Of a DNA stretch of 64,000 nucleotides, positions 22,001 through 36,518 are shown one piece after another. A program made the translations under genes and the position numbers. The DNA is taken from NCBI RefSeq assembly GCF_020509005.1, contig NC_063014.1, positions 1,612,001 to 1,676,000 on the forward strand. The letters run 5' to 3'. Numbering within the stretch: position 1 is the stretch's first letter; each line of letters opens with the position of its first letter. The notes beneath the pieces were generated by a model that did not search any database, had not been told where the DNA came from, and saw nothing but the letters and a program-made list of their open reading frames with translations. The stretch comes from Fulvia fulva (Eukaryota > Ascomycota > Dothideomycetes > Mycosphaerellales > Mycosphaerellaceae).

Positions 22001-25000
22001 AGCAGGGCGACCTCCACGTAGGAACTTGCGTGGGATGTCTCCTCGTCGGCGAGCCGCGGTGCAGGGGCGTCACGGTGGAGTGGGAGGGGAGTGGAGTGGA
22101 GGGGATCTACCTCTCGCGCCGCAAGATGTCGTTTCTCGCGGCCGCATGTGCGAGGCCTATGCATAGCTCTAGCCTCTCTCTCGCCTCCTCCAGACGACCT
22201 AGTTCCAGCTACAGTACTCCGATGCCCACTTCTCCAACCCACGCGACACTTCCTCGTCTTCCCACGCGGTCGCACAGCAACGTTCGGCCAGCGACGAGAC
22301 GACGATACTCCACTGCTGAGGGGCAAGACGTCATACAGGAGCGTCTTGCTCGTCGCAGATTGGCGGCAATCACCTCGAAGCAGCAGCCACAGCATCGGCC
22401 CTTGCCATGCGTGCGACTCCATTTAGCGAGCTGCAGCTGTCACACACATGTAATCCAATTCACATTCCATGCCATGCTGCAAGCGATGGGAAAGGTCCGG
22501 CAGCGACATCCAATCGAATGCCCGCACCTATCGCGCTACACTCGCCGCCATCTGTTTGCGAGACGAGAAGGGATAATGCGAGCTGCGAGCTACGATATGC
22601 CGTCGTGTCACCGCAGCTGTATTGCAGCCATTGCCAACCAGCACGCCTGCGAGTCGACGTCGCCTCTCGCTTCCGCCAGCAGACGTGCATACAATGTGCT
22701 CCCCAACCTCCTCATACCGAGGCAGTGGCAGAGCCAAGTCGCGCAAGCATACGAGATCATGTCGAATCTTGAGACCGTACTTCGTGTTTCCTCGTCTCAT
22801 CACACATGGACGTCTTCTTTCACCTTCTGTTGTACCTCTCTGTGCGTCGCAGAGGCACGTCTGGACGACCACTTTCGCGACCAAGGTGCGACGCGCCAGC
22901 GTGGAAGCCGAACTGCCAGCTGCCATCAGTACATGTAGGTACCCGCGCGGACCCATCTAAAATGGTCCTTCTTCGCTACGGAAGTCTTCGAAAACTTCTT
23001 CGCGGCGATGCACGACGGTATTGGCGCGGACTCTGAGCGCAGCAACATGGAGTGAGCATCTTCGCGAGGCGCCCTTCGTTTCACACATGACCTTCCACAT
23101 GGACAGCACACGTGGTTGAGCGCGACGTTCGTCCAAGGGGATACGTGCTTGTAACAGCTGAAGGGACACAGCGGCCTTCTTATCGACCGCATGCAAGATC
23201 TCTGCTACTCTGCTACGACACGGCGCTCAGGTTCGCATCGACTTGATTCTGCTGTTTCGCCATCACTTCCATCATCGCGATCAGGATGTAACGGTGCTAG
23301 ACTGCTCTCCTTCTTCCAACCCACCATCGCCAGGCACCTTGGCTCGCCACCGTTGTCCCACCACCAAGCACTGCTGCCTCCATGATCTTGTGGTATCCTG
23401 GGACCGGCCCAGGTGTGTTTCCCTCGTCAATACCGACCCAACATGATGGCTTTGGGTTGCAAGTCACTATGCCTTGCACTTGTACGTCTTCTTATCGCAG
23501 CCAGCGAAGCACTTGGCGTCTTTGCACACTTGGTTCGTCTTGTCGAAGGGGGCTTTGCAGTATATGTCGTAGCAGTTGAACTTCGAAGCTCGTTCCTGTA
23601 CTACCAATCAGCATAACCAGACGACCAGCACCTTAGGCGACGACATCCATACCACCAGTTCGCCTGGAAAGGCTACCGACCACGCCATGCCAGGGAACCC
23701 CGCCAGCAAAATGATTGACAGCCTCATGTCATCTGTTTACCGTGGAGGAGAGTCACAGAGAACGAGGCAGGAAACAACGGCAGATCTGTTTACTTAAAGG
23801 CTGACAGAGTTGATCCGACTACACCGCGTAGGTTGCGCTGCCTGTATGGTTCAGGCTTCGCGATGGCAACTCAATTCCTAATATTGACATTGCAGACAAG
23901 GTTACTGATCACGCAGAGCCAGCATCTTGTAGATGCCCTGGACGGTTCGCGTTTCTGCAGAATGTCATCCTTCTACGAGTGTTTTCCACGTACACTGCGA
24001 CGTTGCTGAGATGGGTATAATTATTATGCTTCTTCCTGCATGAATCGTACGAGATGTGCCTAGCAAGAAGTATCGACAGCAACGACTGCTCAAGAAACAT
24101 CGGAATGACCTGTACTCGTCATCATCAGCCCGCCTCGACGTCAGCAAAGCCATCGTCTCTCACAAACTACTCGTGCTTCTCGACAAGCTGATCAGTCAAC
24201 AATGAAGCCGAAGACCTATGATAGGAACTGCGGGACTGCGGAAATGCCTAATTACGGCCTACCAGGATTACCCTACCGGTGTATGAGGTCAGGCATCTAC
24301 CTACAAAGCTTAAAGCACAAGCTTGAACGACTCCATCCTATTTCGACGACTTACCCCTCTGGCGATTCGCCTTCAGACCCTACCTCCTTTCTATATAGGC
24401 TTAGTGTAAGGGTCTGTGTCTCTGGCGAAGCGCCCAAGGTCAAACTGCGCTTTTCGGTTGAATCTGCATTCGCAAGCCGCTAAGACCGCGACAACATCTC
24501 GAATAACACAACAACGCAAGTAGATACGGCTAACCGCAAGAAACATTTCCCAGATAATATACTTAAGATCGATTGCACGTACTTCTTACGGCATTAGCCC
24601 GTAGTCTACGGGCCCGAGGGACTATATTCTTCGAAAGCTATCGTGTATTCGCGTGCGAAGCTTGCCCTCCGAGCCTATAAGAGTACAACGCGATATCGAA
24701 ATGTCTTTTGCGAAATACGGAGCTCCGTCGTCTCGGCGAGCAGAAGAAGCTCTAAGTATCTGTTCTTAAATCGACGAGTTGTGCGTTGTATTACGACTCG
24801 AGAGGGCAAGCGAATGCAGGATTAGCCAAAGCTTACGGTTTGCCCTTAGACCCTCGCAAGCGAGTACTCCACCACAACACACACCTACGAGCGGCCAGCG
24901 AGGCGTCTGAGCCGGAGATAGGACTCACTGTACCGTCTCTGTTTCTGGCGCACTGGTAGGGGTAAGGACAATGCCCGGATCTCCAGTACCGACACTGCCG

Positions 25001-25188
25001 TACCAAAGAATACGACCTTGGCGGTACCGGTCACGATGAGGTCCCCTAGATCTTCCAGGACCAATGATCAACGGCGTAGTGGACGAGCAATGTGCATGTC
25101 TGGCATTGAGAATGGAGGGGGGACCCTCGTGCTCTGCGATCTCTCACATCAGCAGATCGCGGCCGTCAAGGGACCTGGTGGGTGAAAT
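21998..25188. other. Intergenic; possible old repeat remnant at about 24.2-24.85 kb
   Basis: No supportable gene. A frame at 21970-22938 (+) begins inside the GT microsatellite and is contradicted by overlapping frames on the other strand. From about 24200 to 24850 the composition changes (many TAG, CTATA and TCGCGA-like words, a 7-bp inverted repeat GCCCGTA/TACGGGC near 24597-24613), which suggests a mutated transposon fragment. I cannot assign it to a family. Confidence 0.35.
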
Positions 25189-26512
25189 ATGCTCAAACTC
25201 GGTCTTCTTACGTCCTTTTTATTGGCAACCCTTGCGGTAAATGTTGCTGCTAATGAGTTTGGGAATGTTTTGCTGGGGAGACAGGCTCCGGATCCGCGAG
25301 CAGAGGATCTGGAGCGTGAGCGTATGGGAGAGCTGGTGAAGAATTATACTGCGAAGACGTGGACGCCGGGAGGGTCGTGTACGGAGGAGGATATTACGGT
25401 GAGGAAGGAATGGTGAGCAGAGAGAGTGTGAATCATATATTGCCTCGAGAGTGCGCTGACATGAGCTGTTCAAGGAGCGACCTCACGCGCGATGAGAGGC
25501 GGGCATATATCAGCGCAGTGCACTGCTTGCACGAGAAGCCCTCGAAAACGGACCCGGCCATTTCTTCTGGCGCTAGGAATCGTTTCGACGATTTCGCGGT
25601 GGCGCATATCCTGAACATGTATGATGTGCATTTTTCACCAAACCTGCTCTTCTGGCATCGTCATTTCCTGTGGGAGTTCGAGCAAGCTCTCAAAAACGAA
25701 TGCGGTTACGAAGGAGGTATGTCACCACCCCGCTGCCCTCCTCACACCCACTCTTATACTACACCTACTAACATCCCTCTCCCCTCCCCCCAGGTCAACC
25801 CTTCTGGGACTGGTCCAAAAACGCCCTCGACCCCCTCACCGACTTGCCCCTCTTCGACGGCTCCGAAACCTCCCTCTCCGGCAACGGCATCCCCCGCAAC
25901 GTTACCGCCCCCGACGGCACGACGGTCGAGTGCGCCTGCGTAGAGTCCGGCCCTCTGTCCAACTGGACTGTCAATGTAGGCCCAACAGGCCGCGGTTCGC
26001 CTTGCCTGCAGAACCCCTCCACATCAGGCCTTGACTACAATCCCCGCTGCCTTGAGCGTTTCTTCGATCCGAGCTATATGGAGAATATCACGTACACACA
26101 CGTCACGGATACGTTGTTGAATTACGAGGAGGTCCCGTCCCCGGATGGACAGCAGCCGAGTTTCTTCTGGAGGATTGAGTCCTGGCCGCACGGGATTCAT
26201 CCCATCCCACATACCGTTATTGGGGGTTTACAGAATGATATCCCAGCAAGTCCGACGGATCCGTGGTTCTTCTTCCATCATTCGGCGCTTGATCGCGCGT
26301 GGATTGTGTGGCAGAGCATCGAGTGGGACGTGAGGAAGAAGGCGTTGCCGGATGTGAGCGAGTATGCTGGGGAGAGGGGGCATAGGGAGTGGGAGCCGGC
26401 GCAGGCGTTGACGTTGGAAGGGGTGATTTATTTGAGTGATGTGTTTTCGAATAGTACGGTGGACGAGGTGCTGGTGCCGACGAAGGGGAGATATTGTTAT
26501 AGGTATGAGTAG
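25189..26512 (+). CDS. Secreted tyrosinase / catechol oxidase family
   Basis: Exons 25189-25412, 25475-25716, 25794-26512, giving 394 aa. Introns are GTGAGC...AAG and GTATGT...CAG with a CTAAC branch site. An N-terminal signal peptide (MLKLGLLTSFLLATLAVNVA) indicates secretion. The type-3 copper site is visible. CuA ligands lie in SAVHCLHEKPS and VHFSPNLLFWHRHFLWEFE. CuB ligands lie in WPHGIHPIPHTVIGG and PWFFFHHSALDRAW. Such enzymes oxidise phenols or catechols to quinones with O2. The ~395-residue length without a long C-terminal extension fits the short secreted fungal catechol-oxidase-like type rather than the larger intracellular melanogenic tyrosinases. It is the first gene of a run of + strand genes. 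Confidence 0.9.
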
Positions 26513-26942
26513 GCGGGCAGGGAAGTAGCAATGGGTGGTGCTGGGGGATCCGAGGGTAGAGGAGGTTGATGGTGGGGAATAGAGGAGGTTTCGTAGAGTG
26601 GTACTCTGTAATTGTCAGACCTGGTCTCATGATGGGGCAGCTGTAAGCCATGGTGTCATTGGAGGGTGAGGTGGTGGAAGTGATGCGTAGGTTGATAAGA
26701 GAGCAAAGTAGTGCTACTCACACCAGAAGTGCAGCATGCATGCTTCGAGCTAAACCAGTATAGGCAAACAGAAAGATCCAATATAGTTACTCCGATCTGC
26801 AGTCTTGGAGTACGTCATTGTCGATCAGAGGTGCATGCTCTTGAGGGTGTACTTGGTCCAGCAGTGTGGTCGGTGTCGCGTTGGGAGGAGAATCATCTTT
26901 CTTCAACACCTTCGAAGCGTCGTTGACGACAGCTATACCACC
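26513..26942. other. Intergenic, promoter of the aldolase gene
   Basis: About 430 bases with no credible coding frame. Confidence 0.5.
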
Positions 26943-27861
26943 ATGCAGCTAAGCAACCTAACAGAGGTAAGCATCGCGAAGCATGTGTACAACTACACAC
27001 ATGTAGCTTCGCAAGCAGCTCTATCCATCATAGTCACCAAATACTGACCAACCTTAGACGCTACGAATGCTCGTAACAGCAAACCACATCCTCCACCAGC
27101 ACAACGCCGTCGACGGCTTCGGCCACATCTCCGTACGGCATCCACAGAACGCTTCACTCTACATCATGTCCGGCTACCTCGCACCCGCCCTAGTATCAAC
27201 CGCAGACGACCTGATCGAGTACAACGTCGAAGGCAGCATGCCAGTCGACCCCAATGCCGGCAAGGGGTACAGCGAGCGCTTCATTCATGGTGAGATGTAC
27301 AAACGCTGGACGGGCGTCAACTGTGTGGTGCACTCGCATGCGGAGGCAGTGTTGCCGTATGTGGCGAGTGATGTACCGTTGTTGCCGATGTACCACATGG
27401 CAGGATTTCAGGGGAGTGAGGCGTTGCCGGTCTGGGATATCACGCCGCTGTATGAGGAGGAGCCGGAGCATCAGCAGGATATGCTGGTGAATGAGGCTCG
27501 TTTCGGGGAGGGCCTGGCGGATTCCTTTGCGGGTCCTTTCAGCAATGATTCTGACTCAACCTCACCCGCTCACACTGTTGTCCTGATGAAGCGGCATGGA
27601 TGTGCCACTTGGGGACCCGATATTCCAACGGCAGTCGATAGGACGCTGTATACGCTTACGAATGCGGGTGTGCAGACGAATGCCATGGCGGTCCAGGCTG
27701 CTGCGAGGGCGGCGGGGCTGGTGCAGAATGCGACCATTGAGGGCTTGGGGAAGAGGCAGGCGGATGATTGTAGGAAGATGAATGAGGGTACCCAGGATAA
27801 GGCGTGGCAGTTGTGGGAGAGGGAGGTGGAGGTGAATGCGTTGTATCAGAATAAGGTGTAG
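26943..27861 (+). CDS. Class II aldolase/adducin-family protein
   Basis: Exons 26943-26966 and 27058-27861, giving 275 aa. The 91-nt intron starts GTAAGC, has CTGAC near its end and finishes TTAG. The tiny first exon starts at an ATG in good context (CACCATG). Class II aldolase landmarks are ANHILHQHNAVDGFGHISVR at the N-terminus, the paired metal-binding histidines in VVHSHAEAVLPYV, and VLMKRHGCATWG with a third histidine. The family includes zinc-dependent sugar-phosphate aldolases and decarboxylases; fungal members are mostly uncharacterised and the substrate is unknown. The C-terminus carries an added charged helix. No signal peptide, so probably cytosolic. Confidence 0.88.
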
Positions 27862-30377
<2,516 letters not shown>

Positions 30378-30658
30378 TGGGGTCTACTGATGTCGTGGCC
30401 AGCATCCTGGAAGAGAAGTCACATACCTACATCACATACTTATGATAGCACATTCGGACGCAATGAAGTCTGGAGAAGACATCTTTTCCACCATGCATTC
30501 AGCCTTTGATTCCAATGACGTCGAGCTCTTCTTTGCAAGCGGGGCACAGCCATCAGTTAGGAAGCACTTCCAGTTGGTCTCGAGATCACCAACACAGTCC
30601 GTTCGCAGGTCGTCTATTCTTGACGCCCCTGCCTGACCTAATTCGCCATGTGCAGACA
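30378..30658. other. Intergenic or 5' part of the next gene
   Basis: The first exon of the RraA-like gene may lie here, because the frame at 30659 enters through a possible CAG acceptor (GTGCAG), but I could not identify it. Confidence 0.3.
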
Positions 30659-31900
30659 TCGTCTCAATCTGCTCAGACCTCCAAAAGAACTACAGTCCCT
30701 GCGATGTGCACTCCCTCCCCCAATGCCTCATTCTCTCCACAACTAATCGTACCACAACATCCAGATCTCCGACGCGCTCCTGACGCTACACGTCCCCAAT
30801 GCAGGCCACCTCCCGAACATCCGTGAGAATCCCTTCTTCCCGTCTTTAAGTGTTGCCCTACTATAATCCTACAGACCCCATTCCCAGCCGCATCGCAGGA
30901 ACGAACCGTGTCGTAGCCCCAATGAGCACAGTCCTCTTCGTCGACAAAGACTCAAACAAACGTTCTAGGAACGTTTCGACGGAGCCGAATTTACTGGACG
31001 ATAGGCATTGGACTGATGTAGCGCCGGAGGGGAGCGTGGTGGCTTTGCAGGCTGATGGGGAGGATTGTGGTTCGGGGTTGGTAGGGTATATCGTGGCGGG
31101 GAGGTATAATGATGTCTAAAGGGGATGGAAAGGGACGGGACACGCTGATGAGGGGCTGTGTGTGTCTAGGAATCAAGGGCGTAGTGATTGATGGACGGAG
31201 TCGAGATGTGGTGGGTTGTGGGAAGATCTGTGAGGAGGGGGAGTTTGTGTGCTTCTCAAAAGGGCTGACGAGTGTGGGCACTGGATTGGATTTGAGGCCT
31301 TGGGAAGTTGATGTGAGTGCCACACTTACCAACTGCCGACCATCACACTGAGCTGAGATGAAAGGATAGGTCCCACTGACGATTGGCAATGTCATCGTCA
31401 AGCCTGGCGACATCATCTGCGCGGACGAGGCGGAGCAGGTCGTTGCTGTGATTCCGAGGGAGAAACTGGTGGAGGTCGTGGAGATGCTGCCGAGGTTGAA
31501 GAGGGCGGATGATCAGGTTTTGAGGGATGTGGCGGATGGGGTGGATCTGAGGACGAGTTTCGGGGAGCATAGGGACCATTATACGCATTTCCGGCGAGCT
31601 CGAGAACGGACCTGGTGGGCCGGGGTTGATGTGCTTGAGCGAAGTTGGATGAGGCACTTACAGGGAGGCTCATGCTGGGACGATGATGGTTCACCGACTC
31701 CGATATTCCTCATGGTAGCATCATTGAGTGGGTGGTGGGTGTCAAGGAGAGCAAGATGCTGCCGATATGTTCGAGATGATTGGTGGTCCGTGTCGTTGTT
31801 GACGTTGTTGACAAGGATCTTGCCAAGTCATCAGGTTGGTCCTGCATCAATACCTTATGTTGCCGCATTGCATTCGCCCGCCCATACACGAGCTGAATAA
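30659..31900 (+). CDS. RraA-like protein (HMG/oxaloacetate aldolase family), start uncertain
   Basis: Family-like sequence appears in five exons: 30659-30705, 30765-30822, 30875-31103, 31153-31312, 31370 onward. Their phases agree, introns are 49-59 nt, and donors include GTGAGA, GTATAA and GTGAGT. Together they encode SPCDISDALLTLHVP, RIAGTNRVVAPMSTVLFVD, GIKGVVIDGRSRDV, a Thr/Gly/Asp-containing part, and TIGNVIVKPGDIICAD plus IPREKLVEVVEMLPRLKRAD, in the order seen in RraA/4-hydroxy-4-methyl-2-oxoglutarate aldolase relatives. These divalent-metal enzymes cleave oxoacids. The usual family end is near SFGEHR (about 31570); the frame then stays open to 31900 with unrelated Trp/Arg-rich sequence. 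So the 3' end is uncertain and the extension may be an artefact or a damaged terminus. The first exon was not found. Confidence 0.65.
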
Positions 31901-32438
31901 GGAATTGCTATATGCTGCATATCGGCGGCTTCAGCGAGTGAGGATGTAACAAGCCACTTGACTGACCAAGGGAGAAACATCAACCAGATGAAAAGCCATC
32001 CTCGACATCGCACATTCTACTTGTCCAGAAGGATTCATCATGAGCCATGATGGCTCATATGACTAATGTGCACAATATCCAGAATTAATGCAAGCTGTCT
32101 AGCTAGCCCGAGCTGGAGGCAGCTGCGGAAGCAGTGAGGCACAGCACGCTACGCTATACGACCTCACCTCTGGCTTCACCTGCCATTACATTTCCTCAAT
32201 ACGCGTTCGAGGTTTCAGGATGTTAGCCCAATTTACAAAGTTGTTGGATTCGCTGCACTAAACGAAACTTTGCTCTGTTGCGGTCACCGCACTCCAGTCT
32301 TCAACCGCGTCATCTTCGACAATTCGGATGACTGTCAGCGACAAGAAGATCATGAGTATATGAGGTCCAGTGCCCTTCCAAGCAGTCTAGAGACACAAGA
32401 TCCTGCTCAGTCGCAGCGACTTAAGCTCGGCAAACACC
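31901..32438. other. Intergenic, no gene seen
   Basis: No credible coding frame in about 540 bases. Confidence 0.5.
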
Positions 32439-33139
32439 ATGGACGTCTTCGTCTCTGCGACCTTCGACCAGCGTGCCAAGGACCTCATGCTCGAGTGGCA
32501 TGTGCCTGGCATGTCTCTCGCGGTGGTCACAGGTGATGATGTAGCGTCGAAAGGATTTAGGCACGCTTCAATAAAGCCTTCAAAGCCATGCACACCGGAC
32601 ACAATATTCGACATTGCTTCCTGCTCGAAGTCCTTAACGGCTGCCTCAGTGGCTCTACTAATCGCGGACAATGATCACTTCAAGGACATCACGATTGAGG
32701 ATGTGTTGAGTCACCGCACTGGCCTACCATCGTAAGGCGACATTGCTGCTCATACTCCACTTACATCACTGATCGAGCTGTAGACACGACAGCTCATATG
32801 TGGGCATCAAAGCGGAACATCCAGACCTCGCAAAGAGTGTGACTCGCAACCTACGCAATTTGGAGATCAATGGAGATCAGAGATGATCAGCTATTCATCG
32901 ATGCTAGTGATCGGTCGATGGGCTTTACTTGATCATTTGAACACATTCACAGCCAAACACACTACATCGCCAGACTGGTTGACCACGATGATGACGCTGA
33001 CCAGGACGAATTGAAGGCCGAGTTCCGATTCAAGGATGATCAGGTTGTTCAGATGGGCCTCCACTTGGAACCAGATCTTGAGAATCTCATCTGGTTCGAC
33101 AAGATCGACGACTCTTCCGAAGTTCTTGCGCGAAGATAG
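32439..33139 (+). pseudogene. Beta-lactamase-family (serine hydrolase) gene with internal deletion
   Basis: Exons 32439-32731 and 32784-32886, joined by a GTAAGG...TAG intron, encode the N-terminus of a class-C beta-lactamase-like hydrolase: EWHVPGMSLAVV, the active-site SxxK motif in DIASCSKSLTAASVALL, and VLSHRTGLPSHDSSYVGI. The frame then stops at 32886, after only 131 aa. From about 32934 another frame encodes a typical C-terminal end of the same fungal family (LEHIHSQTHYIARL to KAEFRFKDDQVVQMGLHLEP to NLIWFDKID) and stops at 33139. The middle of the protein (several hundred residues, including the Tyr motif region) is missing. Fungal members are generally 450-600 aa, so this is most likely a remnant. 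Confidence 0.72.
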
Positions 33140-34081
33140 AGCTCTCTGCGCCGCCATTGTGGAGCTTGACGTGACAGTCGGAGCTCTTCTGCAGTAGGAG
33201 CTTGGTTTAGCTTGATTGATCGGAATCTGATCCGGCATCGATGTCGTCTCTCTGCCGAGAGAAGAGCCTATGTTTCCACCGGTATATGTCCTGCTGGTTC
33301 TGAAGAGACGTCAATATACAGAGGCAACGTCACCGCCAGCCCGAAATTTGGCCACAGTGATGCTGGGAGGGTTCTGCGATGCCCGATTTCGATCGGCGCC
33401 CCCGGTGTGTCAGAGTCGACGGCGAACATGCACAAGAACATCAGCTGTCACCTCGTACGTCGCTCGTACATGTACGGTACGATACTTCTTTAACATATGC
33501 GAGACCAAGGTGGTCTTTGCAGGAACATCCTGCCTCTTGGCACGCGACTCCACCCGGCATCAACAGGATGTGGGAAGGATTTCCCTATACTGGGAAGGAT
33601 TCGTAGCAAGTTTGGCGCAATGGGCGAGCTTAAAATACTTCAACCAAACCTTGCAGCGAGCACGGACGAGGCTCGTCGAATGACCTTTTGTTTTTTTCCA
33701 ACTTCGTGCATCGATAATCGAATTCATGGCGCTGCACCAAGCTATCGAGTACCGACTCGCTGATCAGATGGCAGGTCTTGCGGGGTCTGTATTGGTAGGT
33801 TTACACGGAAGTCTTGTCGTACTCCTTAAAGCACATGCCGCTCCATGCTCCCTGTGTGCATGTGCGACGCAGTCTCACGGGTCCATTGAGAAAGCAAGTT
33901 GCAGCGATATCCTTGTCAGGTACCCCTACGGAAGACCAGGCACCGCATAGGGACTTCATTCATCACTCAACGCGCCGGACGCACAGCGTGATTGCTCTCT
34001 CGCCGAGAACGATCCTTCTTCGGCCACTGCAGCGTGCTCGACCACATATGCTGGCCAGAGTACAGTAGCACAGTACACGAC
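33140..34081. other. Intergenic, promoter of the transporter gene
   Basis: Short overlapping frames only. The frame of the next gene stays open upstream to 33992 but that N-terminus is not convincing. Confidence 0.45.
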
Positions 34082-35934
34082 ATGGACTCCACCGACTTTG
34101 TGAAGCCTCAAGCGAAGCTTGTTCCTCGAGTGGCCGCGTCGCTGCGGAGCGAGTCGAGCTTCCAGCGTGAAAAAGAAGGAAGCTTTACACACGACCTCGC
34201 GCGCGAGGCAAACAAGTCACGATACGTATATGGAGAGCGATCGAATAGTGGGACATCATTAGGAGACGATGAGAAGGCCCTGCGGAACACGGACACCCAC
34301 GATACACAACTCACAACTTTCGATCATCCGACTGATGGCCGACTGTACCGACCTGATGGCAGTGTTGTGCTGCTGCCAGCGCCGTCGCAAGACCCGCGCG
34401 ATCCTCTGAACCTCTCGATCAAGCGCAAGTGCGTCGCCATCATCTCGCTATGTTGCTTCGGCGCGCTCGCGGCATCAGCAGAGCTTATTCTCGGTGCTAT
34501 GCTGCCCGTCTTCGCTCTGGAGTATGCTGGCATCGACCCGAAATTCGTATTGCAGTTCGCAAAGAGCGGAGGTCTACCAGCTGGTAGCGATCCTCTCAAG
34601 TTCCTGGAGGATCTGCCGAATTCTCCACCGATCTGGAACATTTACCTACTGGCCTCATTGCCGGTGCTTATGATGGGAATTGCGAACCTGATCCTCATCC
34701 CAATGGCCATCTCCGTTGGTCGAAGATCGGTTGTTATCTTCTGCGGTGTAGTTGCAATCCTCGGAGCCGTCTGGGCGGGTCAGAGTCAATCGTTGGGCTC
34801 GCATCTGGGCGCAAGATGTATACAAGCACTCGGTGCTGGTACCGTGGAAAGTCTGATCCCATTCATTATCCAGGATATTTGCTTTGTGCACCAGAGGAAT
34901 ACCTGGATGTCAACTGTCTTCGCCGCGCAGGGAATCATCATCATTGCCCTTGGAATTGCGGCGCCCTACATCATTGGCTGTAAGTACAGAACAATACCCA
35001 CCCCTACTGACTTGAAGCTGACTTTCACGTAGACATGAGCTGGCGCTACATCTACGACATCACGGCCGGAGTCGCAGGCTTCTTCCTCCTCGGCGTAATC
35101 CTCTTCCTCCCAGAAACCCGCTGGCACCGAACCCGCTCAGAAATGAATGGCGTGCCCCGAATCGAATCTCAGGCATACCACCCACCCCGAACCCTGAAAT
35201 ACGACCTCGCCCTCATCAACGGCCCCTGCGAATGGCGAAAAGGCTGGCTCGCTTTCGTTGACACCCTCAAGACTTTCTTCTATCCCCAAATCTTCTTCAT
35301 CACCATGCTCAACAGCGTCATGATCGCCGCGGCACTAGCAGCAGGCTACACCGCTGCCCCAGCCCTTCTGGTCCAACCCTGGTCATGGCCCTTCCTCCAC
35401 ATCGGCCTATGTCTGATCCCGCTCCTGATTGCTGCTATTTTCGTTGGCGTCTTGACAGGATACTTTGCAGACTGGACTGCAAACTACGTTGCCAAGAAGC
35501 GCGGGAAGCGCATCCCAGAGAATCAGCTCCTGAATCTCATCCTCCCGACAATTTGCGCCCTGATCGGATCCGTTCTCTTCGGTCTCGCGGGCGAGAACCA
35601 AGAGAAGTACTCCTGGGGCGTCTTCCTGCTCGGACTGGGTCTGATGGCTTTCGGCTTCTTGGGAGCGAACACAGTTGGTGCTGTGTACGTTCTGGAATGC
35701 TATCCTCACCTTGCTGGTCCGGCTTTGGTCAATATTGCCAGTTTCAGATGTCTGGTGGCGTTTGCGTTGTCGTTCCAGGTCAGTGAGTGGATTGCGAACT
35801 TGGGCTATTTCAACTCAATGATAATCTATACGGGGAGTATTGCGTTCTTTGGCGCTTTGATTCCGGTGGTGTATCGATGGGGACCGGCGTGGCGGAAACG
35901 GTGGCCGGCGGAGAGGTTGGGAGACGGGTTTTAG
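34082..35934 (+). CDS. MFS transporter, drug:H+ antiporter-like
   Basis: Exons 34082-34979 and 35033-35934, giving 599 aa. The 53-nt intron is GTAAGT...TAG and splits a Tyr codon. ATG 34082 is preferred over the in-frame 33992 because it starts a typical hydrophilic cytosolic N-tail. The ~110-residue tail is followed by DPRDPLNLSIKRKCVAII and the first membrane segment. About twelve hydrophobic helices can be counted, six per half, with a long charged central loop (PETRWHRTRSEMN follows the sixth). MAISVGRRSVVIFCG and ARCIQALGAGTVESLIPFII correspond to the loop 2-3 and helix 4-5 signature regions of the superfamily. It probably sits in the plasma membrane; the substrate is unknown. Confidence 0.88.
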
Positions 35935-36518
35935 AGGTAGAATCTGTGTTTACATATGATATAACAATGATTCACGAGAACCATGGTCATGGTGATGCAT
36001 ATTTTGACGCCTGACATCTTCATCTTCCCACCGAGCAGACTGTCTCTGCCTCTGCCAACAAGTATACTTCTGTTCAGCATGTCGCTCATGCTAGAACCCG
36101 TGCATCGTATCATGGGTTGCACTTAGGGCGGCCGTATCTGGTTGCCCGAGCAGCCTTTACTAAGGTGACGAGTGTCGACAGCTACCCATCGCGGTGGTGT
36201 TCGAGGCAACAGCGAGGCCGAAGACGCTGTTACTACGCGATGATGGGCAGTCGTTAAAGTCTTGGCTGCCCGGCATCGTGCTAGGAGGGTTCCGGTGTAG
36301 CGATACAGTCTGGTCGCTTCTTCCTTCATCGTACTCCGATATAGGGCTTTCATGTCCCCTCTGCATACGGCAAGTCGGACCAAAGGACTCGAGCATGCGT
36401 ACAGATCTGGCAACTGTCGAGCGGGGATGGGAGCTTCGAGATGTTTGCCGTTGGTGATGGAGGCCGCTAACATGACAGCAATCATGAGCTTGGCATTGTC
36501 CATATCCCGCCTAGTGAT
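35935..36518. other. Intergenic between convergent genes
   Basis: About 580 bases holding the 3' UTRs of the transporter gene (+) and the glycosyltransferase gene (-); no gene seen. Confidence 0.5.

Noticed and set aside
21970..22938. 322-codon frame on the plus strand
   Set aside because: It begins inside a GT microsatellite and its sequence has no natural protein character.
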